Origin: an uncultured Cocleimonas sp.
GTDB taxonomy: Bacteria > Pseudomonadota > Gammaproteobacteria > Thiotrichales > Thiotrichaceae
NCBI RefSeq assembly: GCF_947495625.1
Contig: NZ_CANLZW010000023.1
Location: 16,492-80,491 of the forward strand
DNA: 64,000 nucleotides
Direction of reading: 5' to 3'
A program made the translations under genes and the position numbers. This document shows positions 46,482-55,816 of the stretch, in pieces. How positions within the stretch are numbered: the first letter of the stretch is position 1; each line of letters begins with the position of its first letter. A model generated the notes under the pieces. The model saw only the letters and a list, made by a program, of their open reading frames with translations, was not told the DNA's origin and did not search any database.

Positions 46482-47426
46482 CTAAGCGCAATAGCATTCA
46501 ACTTCGACAAGCAAGTTAGAACGGCAAATATCTGCAATTGTGTAAATTTTCGCCGCATCGGGAAAATCTATATCTAATGATTTCTTTGATTCTTCCAGGC
46601 AAGATTTATTTCGCAGATACACTTTCATGGTTTGAATCGAATCAACTTCGTAGCCGGTTTTTTCCAGCAAGTGAAAAATATTATCTTTGGTGATTTGTAG
46701 TTGGGCGGCTAAATCACCCTCATGCAACGTCTCATGTCCAATGATACTAGCCGTACCAGAGATAAATAACAGATTGCCTTTAGGGTGTTCGAGACTGGTT
46801 GCACGCGCAAAAGATGGACTACTGATACCATATTGGCGCGGATACTGATAAGCGTTCTGCTGTTTATTATTGGTATGGTGAATGCCTTTGTAAACGCTGG
46901 ATATTGCGTATATCGTCATGCCGCCAGTGACATTTCCAACGGCAGTAGCAGCAGGAAAATCAGCATCGTTTATGCCCGCCTGTTTAAATGCTTTGAGGCG
47001 ACCATTACAAAATAATTTATAGTTTTCGTTATCGCCCAGCCCTTTATTGATCGCAGGCACATAGTTCCAGAAACGTAACAGGTTTTGTTGTTCGGTTTGA
47101 TTAATAAATGCTAATAACTCAGCGTAAACAGACTCTGTTGCTGCCTCTAAGTCTTCACATTCTTCTGCTGTTAAGCTAATAGATGTAAACAAAAAACCGC
47201 CAGATTCAGACCACTTGCATAAGCCAGATATTCCGCTGATTACAGGCTCATCTTTAATCTTCCATAATTCATGCACAAAATCGCTGGCATCGGTTCTACC
47301 GAGACCTGAAGGTATGTGATTTTGACTTTGACGAGTGATCGGACAATCGAAACCAATAACAGCCAAATTCTGGGATTCTGCATTGAGTTGTTCTGCCGAT
47401 GCACTCGAATAAGAATTAATAAGCAT
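46482..47426 (-). CDS. Chorismatase (FkbO/Hyg5/XanB2 family)
   Basis: A 314-residue protein. NLLRFWNYVPAINKGLGDNE, the FCNGRLKAFKQAGIN segment, FPAATAVGNVTGGMTIYAIS and LLFISGTASIIGHETLHEGD all match the chorismatase family with its RidA-like C-terminal fold. These enzymes cleave chorismate to pyruvate and a hydroxybenzoate-type or dihydrocyclohexadiene product. In Xanthomonas, XanB2 of this family supplies 3-hydroxybenzoate for xanthomonadin. It is first in the minus-strand arm, so it probably supplies the aryl head. The product type is not decided by eye. Confidence 0.88.
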   Translation of the reverse strand: MLINSYSSASAEQLNAESQNLAVIGFDCPITRQSQNHIPSGLGRTDASDFVHELWKIKDEPVISGISGLCKWSESGGFLFTSISLTAEECEDLEAATESVYAELLAFINQTEQQNLLRFWNYVPAINKGLGDNENYKLFCNGRLKAFKQAGINDADFPAATAVGNVTGGMTIYAISSVYKGIHHTNNKQQNAYQYPRQYGISSPSFARATSLEHPKGNLLFISGTASIIGHETLHEGDLAAQLQITKDNIFHLLEKTGYEVDSIQTMKVYLRNKSCLEESKKSLDIDFPDAAKIYTIADICRSNLLVEVECYCA

Positions 47427-47680
47427 TTTCTGTATTCTCTAGCGAAGAATGTTCATATTCAGCCGAACGAGGACTAAAACATGAAAAAGGTTTTAAATGG
47501 AAATTAGCTGCCACTAACAAATAGCTTAATTAATAAGCAGTCGAAAATAATAATCAAAAAATCATAGTAAATATTTAAAACTCACAGCCTGGCGAAACGT
47601 GAATTTAGATGATTTATCAATGGAATATAGTTTAAACTATACCCTCAAAAAAATAAAGATGACTGTGAGTGAGGAAAATA
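47427..47680. promoter_or_regulatory. Divergent promoter region within the cluster
   Basis: About 250 bases between the chorismatase (minus) and the ACP (plus). AT-rich, and it must contain start sites for both arms. No operator-like palindrome was singled out. Confidence 0.5.
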
Positions 47681-47950
47681 GTGAGCGTACAAACTGAAGC
47701 CGAAAATAAAATGGCAACATTACTGGTTGAAGTTCTGAATCTTGAAGATATCAGCGCTGAAGAAATCGATCCGAACGATCAGTTATTTGGTGATGGTCTG
47801 GGTCTGGATTCTATCGATGCGTTAGAAATTGCACTGGCTATTTCTCAAGATTTTGGCGTTCAAATGAAGGCAGAAGATGAAAGCACTCGTGAAGCGTTTG
47901 CGACCTTGAAAAGCCTTACTGACTTTGTCGAGAAAAATAAAGCTAACTAG
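47681..47950 (+). CDS. Acyl carrier protein 2 of the cluster
   Basis: An 89-residue ACP with Ser44 in LGLDSIDALEI as the phosphopantetheine site. The start is GTG at 47681, chosen because GAGGAAAATA lies directly before it; an upstream GTG at 47669 would run through this ribosome-binding site. Helices are acidic. Located next to the AMP ligase, it is the natural acceptor for the aryl head. Confidence 0.9.
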   Translation: MSVQTEAENKMATLLVEVLNLEDISAEEIDPNDQLFGDGLGLDSIDALEIALAISQDFGVQMKAEDESTREAFATLKSLTDFVEKNKAN

Positions 47951-47976
47951 CAAATCGGACATAATAGCTTCATATT

Positions 47977-49347
47977 ATGACTAGAAAAACATTCCCGCTA
48001 ACGAACCGAAATCTATGTGATAATTTTGCCTATCTCACTAAAGACAACAAAACCACTGGAGACACTAAGGGATTTGTTAGCACGCAACGCTTTATCGATA
48101 CTGTTGTCGCATTATCAAAACAATTACCCGACGACAAACAACACATTATTAATTTATGTGGCAATCGCTATTTATTCGCTGTGGTGCTTTGCGCAACTGT
48201 TTTAAAAAACCAAGTCAATTTATTACCGTCTAACAGAAATATAGCCACACAAAAACGGCTCTCAGAACGCTATAACAATACCTATGTTATTCATGATGGT
48301 TCAGAAACTGATCCTGATTTATTAGCGATTGATCTCGGTAAAGAAGGTATTTCTGACATTCAAACAGTCAACGAAATACCAGAAATTGATGTTAATCAAC
48401 TCGCTGCCATTAGCTTTACATCGGGCTCCACAGGGGATGCAAAACCCAATGAAAAAAGCTGGAGAACCTTTGTCGACAGCACCATAATTAACAGCCATTA
48501 CATGTTACCGAAATCAGCCGAAACCATTCAACTGCTGGCGACGGTTCCCGCTCAACACATGTGGGGCCTTGAGACATCGGTGTTGATGGCATTGTTTGCC
48601 AACATCTGTGTGGTCGATTCAAAACCATTATTCCCACAAGATATACAGACCTTAATTGAGATGCTACCCGCACCTCGCATGATGGTTTCTACTCCCGTGC
48701 ATTTACGTGCGGTAGTTGGCAGCGAGCTGAAATTCCCAAAACTTGAAACCGTGCTATGTGCGACCTCACCGTTGACTCAGGAACTCGCGACTCAAGTTGA
48801 AGCATTATTTAACACAAAAATGCGCGAGGTGTATGGTTGTAGTGAGATCGGTTCAATGGCCGTCAGAGAAACAGCCCACACGGATATCTGGGATAAATTT
48901 GATGGGATTCATTTTGATCAACAGGCGTCAAATCAAATACTTGCGCATACCGAACACGTCAAAGAATCTGCAACATTAGGCGATTTTATAGAGCTATTGA
49001 ACGAGCATCAATTTCGTCTAAAGGGTCGTACTGACGATATGATTGATATTGCTGGCAAGCGTGGTTCTTTAAATGAAATTAACAAAGTACTGCTTTCGTT
49101 TTCTGAACTGATTGATGGCATCGTTTTCTTTCCACCACAGGATCGCCCTATTCCGCGATTAGTTGCAATCGTTGCACTGAAAGATGGCGTATCGAAAAAG
49201 CAACTTGCTGACCATTTTCGTGAATATTTAGACCCTGCTTTTATTCCTCGCCCCATTATTCAAGTTGAGAAACTACCGAGAGAAGAAAACGGCAAACTCC
49301 CCAAACAAGCATTGCTTCATTTTTATCAGGAACTAATTAAAAACTAA
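47977..49347 (+). CDS. AMP-dependent acyl/aryl-ACP ligase (ApeH/XanA2-like)
   Basis: A 456-residue ANL-superfamily enzyme. The phosphate-binding loop is SFTSGSTGDAKP (about 146-157), REVYGCSEIGSMAVRE is the A5-type block and LKGRTDDMIDIAGKR the hinge. The C-terminal Lys is in EENGKLPKQALL. It probably activates the hydroxybenzoate head as an adenylate and loads it on the adjacent ACP. It lies 26 bases after the ACP gene; a hairpin and a repeat follow. Confidence 0.88.
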   Translation: MTRKTFPLTNRNLCDNFAYLTKDNKTTGDTKGFVSTQRFIDTVVALSKQLPDDKQHIINLCGNRYLFAVVLCATVLKNQVNLLPSNRNIATQKRLSERYNNTYVIHDGSETDPDLLAIDLGKEGISDIQTVNEIPEIDVNQLAAISFTSGSTGDAKPNEKSWRTFVDSTIINSHYMLPKSAETIQLLATVPAQHMWGLETSVLMALFANICVVDSKPLFPQDIQTLIEMLPAPRMMVSTPVHLRAVVGSELKFPKLETVLCATSPLTQELATQVEALFNTKMREVYGCSEIGSMAVRETAHTDIWDKFDGIHFDQQASNQILAHTEHVKESATLGDFIELLNEHQFRLKGRTDDMIDIAGKRGSLNEINKVLLSFSELIDGIVFFPPQDRPIPRLVAIVALKDGVSKKQLADHFREYLDPAFIPRPIIQVEKLPREENGKLPKQALLHFYQELIKN

Positions 49348-49375
49348 AAAAGACTCTTAGAAGAGTGTCTTTTTA
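49347..49375 (+). terminator. Intrinsic terminator after the AMP ligase
   Basis: A-run, AGAC-TCTT, loop AG, AAGAGT-GTCT and a T5 tail, with a two-base bulge. It starts at the stop codon of the ligase gene. Confidence 0.8.
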
Positions 49376-49384
49376 GATCTCAAA

Positions 49385-49413
49385 GTCACCCCCCTACTTT
49401 GAGGCAGTTTTTT
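49385..49413 (+). repeat. Dispersed C6 repeat 3' of the AMP ligase
   Basis: GTCACCCCCCTACTTTGAGGC, AG, then TTTTTT. It is sense to the ligase gene and directly follows a normal terminator hairpin, so this copy is not needed for termination. Confidence 0.85.
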
Positions 49414-49516
49414 ATCATTTACTCTGATTAATTATTTTGTTTCATTTTTGTTCTCTTTTTGAATAATATCTGTAATAATAAAGTCATCCCAATCAGAAAC
49501 TCATTGTCGAACAGTC

Positions 49517-51190
49517 ATGCTTTCACATATCTATTTAAAAGATTTTGCCATTATTGAAAAACTCGATTTAGAGCTAAAGTCAGGCATGACTGCGCTCACC
49601 GGTGAAACGGGCGCTGGTAAATCGATTCTGATTGATGCGATTGGACTTGTGTTAGGCGATCGTGCAGATAGTGGTGTTGTTCGTCATGGCGCTGATAAAG
49701 CCGAAATCACATTAAGTGTGGATATTGAAGACACTCCATCAGCCTTACTTTGGTTGCAAGAACAAGAACTGGCAAATGAAAACGATGAAGAGAATCAATG
49801 CATATTGCGCCGGGTTATTTCATCTAACGGTAAATCACGAGCCTGGATTAATGGATCACCCTGCAATCTAACCCTATTAAGACAATTGGGTGAACAACTC
49901 GTCGATATACATGGTCAACATGAACATCAATCGCTGATGAAAAAAGACATGCAGCGAACCATGTTAGATGATTACGCCAGCAATGAATCTCTAAGAAAAA
50001 GCGTAAAGAAAAAATTTCAGGAGTGGAAATCTCTCAAAACTAAACTTGAAAATCTTCAAGGTGCAAATAGCGATCATCAGGCAAAACTCGATTTACTGCG
50101 TTTTCAAACTCAGGAGCTGGATGATTTACAACTCACAGAAAATGAAGCACAACAGTTAGACGAAGAGCACTCTAGACTTTCCAATGCTGGCCAACTGCTC
50201 GATGCAAGTTCGCAAAGCATTATGCAACTTTACGATGACGACGATAAATCAATCTATTCGGCCATCAGTGGTGTAACCCATCAATTAGAGTCTTTAAATC
50301 AACTGGATAGCGCGTTATCTGAACCTTTAGAGATGCTACAAAATGCGCAAATACAAATTCAGGAAGCCACTGACTTATTGCGTCGCTACAACGAAAGCGT
50401 TGGACTAGATCCAGAGCGTTTGCATTGGGTAAATCAACGCCTATCGACATTGCACGATTTAGCACGTAAACACCAAACTGCCCCCGAAGAGTTATTCGCT
50501 AAATGGCAAATTCTGCATGAAGAATTACATTCTTTAGACAGTGACGAATATGATCTTGATGCATTACAAGAAAAGCTCAATCTAGCTGAAACTGCTTATT
50601 TAGAAGCCGCTGCAAAATTAAGTGACAGCAGAAATAAGTCTGGCAAAAAACTAGCCAAGGGCGTCACTAGCGCTATGCAAGAATTAGGAATGGAAGGTGG
50701 TATTTTTGCCATTGCTATTGAAAAAACTGAAAGCTTCAATGCACATGGTAATGATCATGTTGAATTTCAAGTGAGCGGTAACCCGGGCCAACCTCTAAAA
50801 TCCCTTATTAAAGTAGCTTCTGGGGGAGAGTTGTCTAGAATTTCATTGGCGATTCAAATGATAGCAGCACAACGTATTACACTTCCTGCACTCATATTTG
50901 ATGAGGTAGATAGTGGCATTGGTGGCGGTATTGCAGAGGTAGTTGGGCAACAACTCAGAAATCTGGGGCACAACAGACAAGTATTATGTGTTACTCACTT
51001 ACCTCAGGTAGCCTCACAGGCTCATAATCACTATCAAGTCACCAAGATCAAAGGCAATGACAAAACATCCACAGGGATGTTGGTTTTGAATGGCGAGCAA
51101 CGCGTGAAGGAAGTTGCGCGCATGATGGGTGGATTAGAAATTACCGAATCCACACTCAATCTGGCAAAAGAGATGTTAACCACTGCATAA
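49517..51190 (+). CDS. recN: DNA repair protein RecN
   Basis: A 557-residue SMC-like ATPase of double-strand-break repair. Walker A is GETGAGKSILIDAIG near the start. Long coiled coils follow (about 160-360). The ABC signature is KVASGGELSRISLAIQM and Walker B is ALIFDEVDSGIGGGI. Length is normal. The last 35 bases overlap the convergent gene at 51156. Confidence 0.97.
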   Translation: MLSHIYLKDFAIIEKLDLELKSGMTALTGETGAGKSILIDAIGLVLGDRADSGVVRHGADKAEITLSVDIEDTPSALLWLQEQELANENDEENQCILRRVISSNGKSRAWINGSPCNLTLLRQLGEQLVDIHGQHEHQSLMKKDMQRTMLDDYASNESLRKSVKKKFQEWKSLKTKLENLQGANSDHQAKLDLLRFQTQELDDLQLTENEAQQLDEEHSRLSNAGQLLDASSQSIMQLYDDDDKSIYSAISGVTHQLESLNQLDSALSEPLEMLQNAQIQIQEATDLLRRYNESVGLDPERLHWVNQRLSTLHDLARKHQTAPEELFAKWQILHEELHSLDSDEYDLDALQEKLNLAETAYLEAAAKLSDSRNKSGKKLAKGVTSAMQELGMEGGIFAIAIEKTESFNAHGNDHVEFQVSGNPGQPLKSLIKVASGGELSRISLAIQMIAAQRITLPALIFDEVDSGIGGGIAEVVGQQLRNLGHNRQVLCVTHLPQVASQAHNHYQVTKIKGNDKTSTGMLVLNGEQRVKEVARMMGGLEITESTLNLAKEMLTTA

Positions 51191-52706
51191 CACCGCCTTT
51201 TTCTTTTTCTGCCGGTGAAGTCTTGGTAGCTTTAGTCGTGTTTTCAGGAAGCACGACCTTCTTAGGTTTGCTCTTTTGCTGGATAGTATCAGTCGCTTTT
51301 TTTGCTACTTGCTTATCTTCAGCTTGTTTGTCAGCAGCTTGTTTGTCAGCAGCATCTTCATCTATTTTATCTAAACTGCCATTTGCCACTGCATTTTCAA
51401 TTGAGTTTTCTATTACCTCATCTATTTCCTGTGCAGCAGTATCTGTTTCTTCATTTTTCTCGGGAGGTAACGATGAAAGATCACCATCAAAAAGAACCAC
51501 GACTTCAGGCTCATCAGGTAATTCATTTTTCGCTGCTAGCTTAGGTGCTTTATCTTTAACCCCATCATTTTTATCTAAATAATCAAGTATCCCATCACCG
51601 TCGCTGTCTTTTGTTCCACCCTCTTCTTTGGTTAAGCGACTGTCTCCATCATCATTGCCATCCAGGTAGTTTGGCACACCATCTTGATCGGTATCATCGT
51701 TGATCGCAGTACCATCGCTATTGATATCTTCAAACTTTGTCAAAATGCCATCATTGTCATCATCTTCGTCTAAAGCATCAATAATGCCGTCTCGGTCCGA
51801 GTCTTGTGGTGAATTTATATCCATTCCGACTTCTATCGCATCAGAAACTTTGTCTCCATCTGTATCACGTTTCATGATATCAGTACCCAAAATCAGCTCT
51901 TGAGAATCTAATAGCCCGTCATTATCAGTATCGGTATAACGATTCACTTCTACTTTCTGTTTCTGTATTTTTTTAGGAAGAACAACGACCTTTGATTTTT
52001 CCTTAACACTTGTGCTTTCACTTAATGCTTTGGACGTTGATTCTACAATTGTTTTATCAGTTGGCTTTGAGGTAGTGGCAGGCTTTGAAGCATTAGAAAC
52101 CACTGCATTTTGTTTTTTATAGTTCGGGTCTAGATAATCAGCAATACCATCATTATTATGGTCTGGAAGTTTAAGGTTATCGTTAATCCCATCTCCATTT
52201 TTGTCCACAGCCCCTAGACGTGACGCATCAAAGCCATCGTCAATACCATCGAAATTTTTATCTTGATTTAAGAAGCCTGCCTCAACACCATCAGCTAGGC
52301 CATCGTTGTCTGAATCAGGATCTAGATAATCTACAATACCATCTTTATCAGTATCATTTTTACTCTCAAGAAAGGTCGGCAAACCATCGTTATCATCATC
52401 ATAATCTAAGGCATCTATGCGATTGTCATTATCACTATCTAGCGGCTTATTTACATTTTCACCAACTTCAACACCATCATTAATACCATCACCATCAGTG
52501 TCTGCAAGATAGGCTTCTGTACCCAGTTTTTCTTCCTGTAAATCGGTTAGTCCATCACCATCACTGTCTTTATCGATATTGGCAGCACTCAATACTTGAG
52601 GGGCAGCAATCGAGAGCAGAGCAAATAAAGTTATTTTATTTAAACATGACAGTACGTATCTTTTCTTGAAGAAAAAACAATGCAATTGTGCGAATGATAA
52701 TTTCAC
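51156..52706 (-). CDS. Secreted thrombospondin-type-3 / calcium-binding repeat protein
   Basis: A 516-residue protein. After a signal peptide (LNKITLFALLSIAAPQVLSA) comes a row of about fifteen Asp-rich DxDxDGxxD calcium-binding repeats (DSDGDGLTDLQEE, DTDGDGINDGVEVG, DSDRDGIIDALDED and others) in two blocks around a Ser/Lys-rich linker at about 190-250. A low-complexity AADKQ/AEDKQ region and a Lys-rich tail end in MQWLTSLLPD. The start is GTG with AGGGG before it. It is likely an extracellular or outer-membrane structural protein. It overlaps recN by 35 bases. Confidence 0.85.
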   Translation of the reverse strand: MKLSFAQLHCFFFKKRYVLSCLNKITLFALLSIAAPQVLSAANIDKDSDGDGLTDLQEEKLGTEAYLADTDGDGINDGVEVGENVNKPLDSDNDNRIDALDYDDDNDGLPTFLESKNDTDKDGIVDYLDPDSDNDGLADGVEAGFLNQDKNFDGIDDGFDASRLGAVDKNGDGINDNLKLPDHNNDGIADYLDPNYKKQNAVVSNASKPATTSKPTDKTIVESTSKALSESTSVKEKSKVVVLPKKIQKQKVEVNRYTDTDNDGLLDSQELILGTDIMKRDTDGDKVSDAIEVGMDINSPQDSDRDGIIDALDEDDDNDGILTKFEDINSDGTAINDDTDQDGVPNYLDGNDDGDSRLTKEEGGTKDSDGDGILDYLDKNDGVKDKAPKLAAKNELPDEPEVVVLFDGDLSSLPPEKNEETDTAAQEIDEVIENSIENAVANGSLDKIDEDAADKQAADKQAEDKQVAKKATDTIQQKSKPKKVVLPENTTKATKTSPAEKEKGGVMQWLTSLLPD

Positions 52707-52952
52707 AGATATCCCCTAGCAACTCATGCTTATAGCCGAGTTAAATTATTATAATTATGAGGATAATGTTACATGGAACACTGGGAGATTCAAACTATTT
52801 CGGAGCAACGGCAGTTCTATTAATTGCCAATAAAAGCTGATAACAAATAGATAAGGAGGTCCTAACTTTGAGTGACATTTTGTTATCTACTGTTTAAAAA
52901 CGTAAACGGAATTTATGCAGAGCTGAGATGTAGTTAAACAATCTAAAATAGA

Positions 52953-54101
52953 TTAAAAAACATTGCCGTCTACACCAAATAGACGGGCGTACTCTTTAGT
53001 CGCATATCGATCAGTCATTCCGGCAACATAATCAGCAATGACACGAGCCTGACCTGACAATCCTTCGTCTACTAAAGCATTACGCGCTAGTTTCAAATGC
53101 CCTGGGGGAAGCAGTCTCAAGTCATGCATAAAAATATCAAAAAGTGCTTCTATTACCTGATGCGCTTTTCGAGTCATCCGATAAACCTTATGGTGAAAAT
53201 ACAGGTTCTCACGTAAATATTTTTTAAGCTCCTGATTATGCGCCCTCATTTCATCACTAAAACTGATGAGTTGCTCAAAATGCTTTCTAACATCTTCTAT
53301 AGATTCCGGGCTTACTTCAGCTATCTTTGCTCTACTGGTTTCAACAAGATCGACAACCTGCTCACCGATCATGCGTCGAATGGTTTCGTGAACTCTGCGA
53401 TTCCCCTTTAATTCTGGGTATTTCCACATAACTTTGTCATATTGAGTACTGAATAGCTGCATTTGCCTCATCTGCTCAATATTGATCAACCCCGAGCGAA
53501 TACCATCATCTATATCATGATTATTATAGGCAATTTGATCAGCAATATTGGTTAACTGAGCTTCTAAGGAAGGCTGTTCCTTCTTAAGAAAGCGTTCACC
53601 AACATCCCCTAAATTAGCGGCATTCTTTAATGAGCAATGTTTTAAAACCCCTTCGCGTGTTTCATAGCAAAGGTTTAAACCATTGAAGTCAGCGTAATTT
53701 TTTTCCAGTTCATCAATGATACGCAAAGACTGTAGATTATGCTCAAATCCGCCATATTCCTTCATACAGGCATTCAGCGCATCTTGGCCGGCATGTCCAA
53801 AAGGAGTGTGGCCGATATCATGGGCTAATGAAATAGCTTCTGTTAGGTCTTCATCCAGATCTAATGTACGAGCAATAGAACGAGCAATTTGAGCGACTTC
53901 TAATGAGTGCGTCAACCTTGTCCGATACAAGTCACCTTCGTGATTAACGAACACCTGAGTTTTATACTCAAGTCTTCTGAACCCTGTCGAATGAATGATT
54001 CGATCGCGATCTCTTTGAAATTCAGAACGATAAGTTGGAGCAGGTTCGGAAAATTTCCTGCCTTTACTAAATTCTGGACTGGCTGCATAAGGAGCTTTCA
54101 T
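52953..54101 (-). CDS. dgt: dGTPase-like HD-domain triphosphohydrolase
   Basis: A 382-residue HD-domain protein of the dGTPase family, which splits dGTP into deoxyguanosine and triphosphate. The N-terminal RDRDRIIHSTGFRRLEYKTQ, then THSLEVAQIARSIARTL, SLAHDIGHTPFGHAG and YNNHDIDDGI hold the metal-binding His/Asp residues. It is shorter than E. coli Dgt, as in the widespread dGTPase-like subgroup. It lies about 10 bases downstream of aroB. Confidence 0.9.
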   Translation of the reverse strand: MKAPYAASPEFSKGRKFSEPAPTYRSEFQRDRDRIIHSTGFRRLEYKTQVFVNHEGDLYRTRLTHSLEVAQIARSIARTLDLDEDLTEAISLAHDIGHTPFGHAGQDALNACMKEYGGFEHNLQSLRIIDELEKNYADFNGLNLCYETREGVLKHCSLKNAANLGDVGERFLKKEQPSLEAQLTNIADQIAYNNHDIDDGIRSGLINIEQMRQMQLFSTQYDKVMWKYPELKGNRRVHETIRRMIGEQVVDLVETSRAKIAEVSPESIEDVRKHFEQLISFSDEMRAHNQELKKYLRENLYFHHKVYRMTRKAHQVIEALFDIFMHDLRLLPPGHLKLARNALVDEGLSGQARVIADYVAGMTDRYATKEYARLFGVDGNVF

Positions 54102-54110
54102 TAATACCTT

Positions 54111-55187
54111 TTAGGTCGATGCGCCAAGCACGCGTAACAAAGCCTGCTTATCAAAATCACTGGATATAATACTTTCACCTAGCGATTTCATTAAGACTAA
54201 GTGCAATACACCATCCTGTACTTTTTTATCAATAGACATTAGCTCACTGAAACGCTCAGGTGATATCTCGGCAGGACGGTCTACAGGCAAATTTGCTTTT
54301 TTAAGCAGAGTTTTCATGCTTGTAATATCGCTTTCTGAAAGCCACCCATGTTCTTTTGAAAGTTCAGCTGCCATTACCATGCCTGCAGAAATTGCCTCAC
54401 CATGAAGCCAATTACCATAACCCATACCTGTTTCAATAGCATGACCAAAAGTATGTCCAAGATTCAGTAGCGCTCTTTGACCTGTTTCTTTTTCATCTGC
54501 CGCTACGATTTTTGCTTTGTGTTCACAGGATTTAAAAATGGCATAAGCTAATGCCTCCTGATCTCGACTTAAGAGCTTTTCCATATTTTGATCTAGCCAA
54601 TCAATAAAGTCTAAATCATTGATGTAGCCATATTTAATAATTTCTGCAATCCCGGCACTTAGCTCTCTATCGTTCAAGGTATTTAAGGTATCTGTATCTA
54701 TGATAACGCATTGGGGTTGATGAAAAGCGCCAATCATGTTCTTACCAAGAGGATGATTCACCCCTGTTTTACCACCTACAGATGAGTCGACCATCGATAA
54801 TAATGTAGTAGGAACTTGAATAAAGTTAATTCCACGCTGATAAGTTGCGGCGGCAAAACCAGAAATATCTCCAACCACCCCCCCACCTAGGGCCACTAAT
54901 GTGGTCTTACGATCACAACGTGCTTGCAACATTTCCGTATGAATTTGCCCAAGAGTTTCCGTTGTTTTATATTTTTCCCCATCAGGTAGAGTAATATCTG
55001 TTGTTGAAAAGCCCTCTGTCATATTATGGATTTTATCTAGATACAATGGGGCTACCGTTGTATTAGAAACTATGGCGATAGACTGCCCTTTTATATACGG
55101 CGTGATTAATTCTGGTTTGTTTAATAAACCTGATCCAATAAAAATGGGATAACTACGATCTCCAAGATCAACATTCAATGTTTTCAT
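54111..55187 (-). CDS. aroB: 3-dehydroquinate synthase
   Basis: A 358-residue shikimate-pathway enzyme. The NAD-binding [15 protein letters not shown] and the following [20 protein letters not shown] and [11 protein letters not shown] carry the conserved Lys, Arg and zinc-binding His residues. It converts DAHP to 3-dehydroquinate, feeding chorismate, the substrate of the pigment-cluster chorismatase. It overlaps aroK by four bases. Confidence 0.97.
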   Translation of the reverse strand: MKTLNVDLGDRSYPIFIGSGLLNKPELITPYIKGQSIAIVSNTTVAPLYLDKIHNMTEGFSTTDITLPDGEKYKTTETLGQIHTEMLQARCDRKTTLVALGGGVVGDISGFAAATYQRGINFIQVPTTLLSMVDSSVGGKTGVNHPLGKNMIGAFHQPQCVIIDTDTLNTLNDRELSAGIAEIIKYGYINDLDFIDWLDQNMEKLLSRDQEALAYAIFKSCEHKAKIVAADEKETGQRALLNLGHTFGHAIETGMGYGNWLHGEAISAGMVMAAELSKEHGWLSESDITSMKTLLKKANLPVDRPAEISPERFSELMSIDKKVQDGVLHLVLMKSLGESIISSDFDKQALLRVLGAST

Positions 55188-55705
55188 TTTTTGATATGAC
55201 TCTCTATCGCTTGCTCGACACGTTTTACTATTACAGCTGCTTTTTGCTTTCCTGTCATTATAACGGTATCTGCAACTTCTTTATAGAAAGGCTCTCGACC
55301 ATTTAATAAGTTTCTTAAAGTAGTAAGGGGACTTTTGGTCTGCATTAATGGACGAGATTTATCGAAACGAATTCTCGAATATAAAAGCTCTGCCGTTGTG
55401 CAAAGATAAACAACATGACCGTGCTCTTTCATATTTTTTCGGTTTTCTTCTCGCAATATACTTCCACCGCCTGTAGCCAAAACAATATTCTCAAGCTGGC
55501 ATAATTCTTTTATTATCTGTTCTTCCCTATCTCTAAACCCTTGCTCTCCTTCAATCTCGAAAATGGTCGCTATATCTACGCCCGTTCTTTCTTCTATTAC
55601 CCTATCTGTATCAAGAAATTCTTTATTTAACTGTTTCGCTAAATACCTGCCTATGGTCGACTTCCCTGCTCCCATTAACCCTACTAAAATTATATTTTTA
55701 TCCAT
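55184..55705 (-). CDS. aroK: Shikimate kinase
   Basis: A 173-residue P-loop kinase. Walker A is GLMGAGKST (9-17). [11 protein letters not shown] and [12 protein letters not shown] are the shikimate-binding parts, and ATGGGSI is the Walker B-like segment. It phosphorylates shikimate. It lies just after pilQ, as in many gammaproteobacteria, but is separated from it by a strong terminator. Confidence 0.97.
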   Translation of the reverse strand: MDKNIILVGLMGAGKSTIGRYLAKQLNKEFLDTDRVIEERTGVDIATIFEIEGEQGFRDREEQIIKELCQLENIVLATGGGSILREENRKNMKEHGHVVYLCTTAELLYSRIRFDKSRPLMQTKSPLTTLRNLLNGREPFYKEVADTVIMTGKQKAAVIVKRVEQAIESHIKK

Positions 55706-55763
55706 GGATTGTTTTATGCCATTTGCTTAAACAGGAATCAAGTGATAACTCTTTTCAACGAGC

Positions 55764-55798
55764 AAAAAAAAACGCCTGGAAAACCTGGCGTTTTTTTT
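55764..55798 (-). terminator. Bidirectional terminator between pilQ and aroK
   Basis: A9, CGCC-T-GG, loop AAAA, CC-T-GGCG, then T8. A strong stem with A and T runs on both sides, 20 bases after the pilQ stop. It ends the pilMNOPQ transcript before aroK. Confidence 0.9.
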
Positions 55799-55816
55799 AT
55801 ACTAAACTAAATAAAT

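Noticed and set aside
54880..54905. CCACCCCCCCACCTAG inside aroB, similar to the dispersed repeat
   Set aside because: It encodes the conserved GGGVVGD motif of dehydroquinate synthase on the other strand, so the sequence is explained by the protein.
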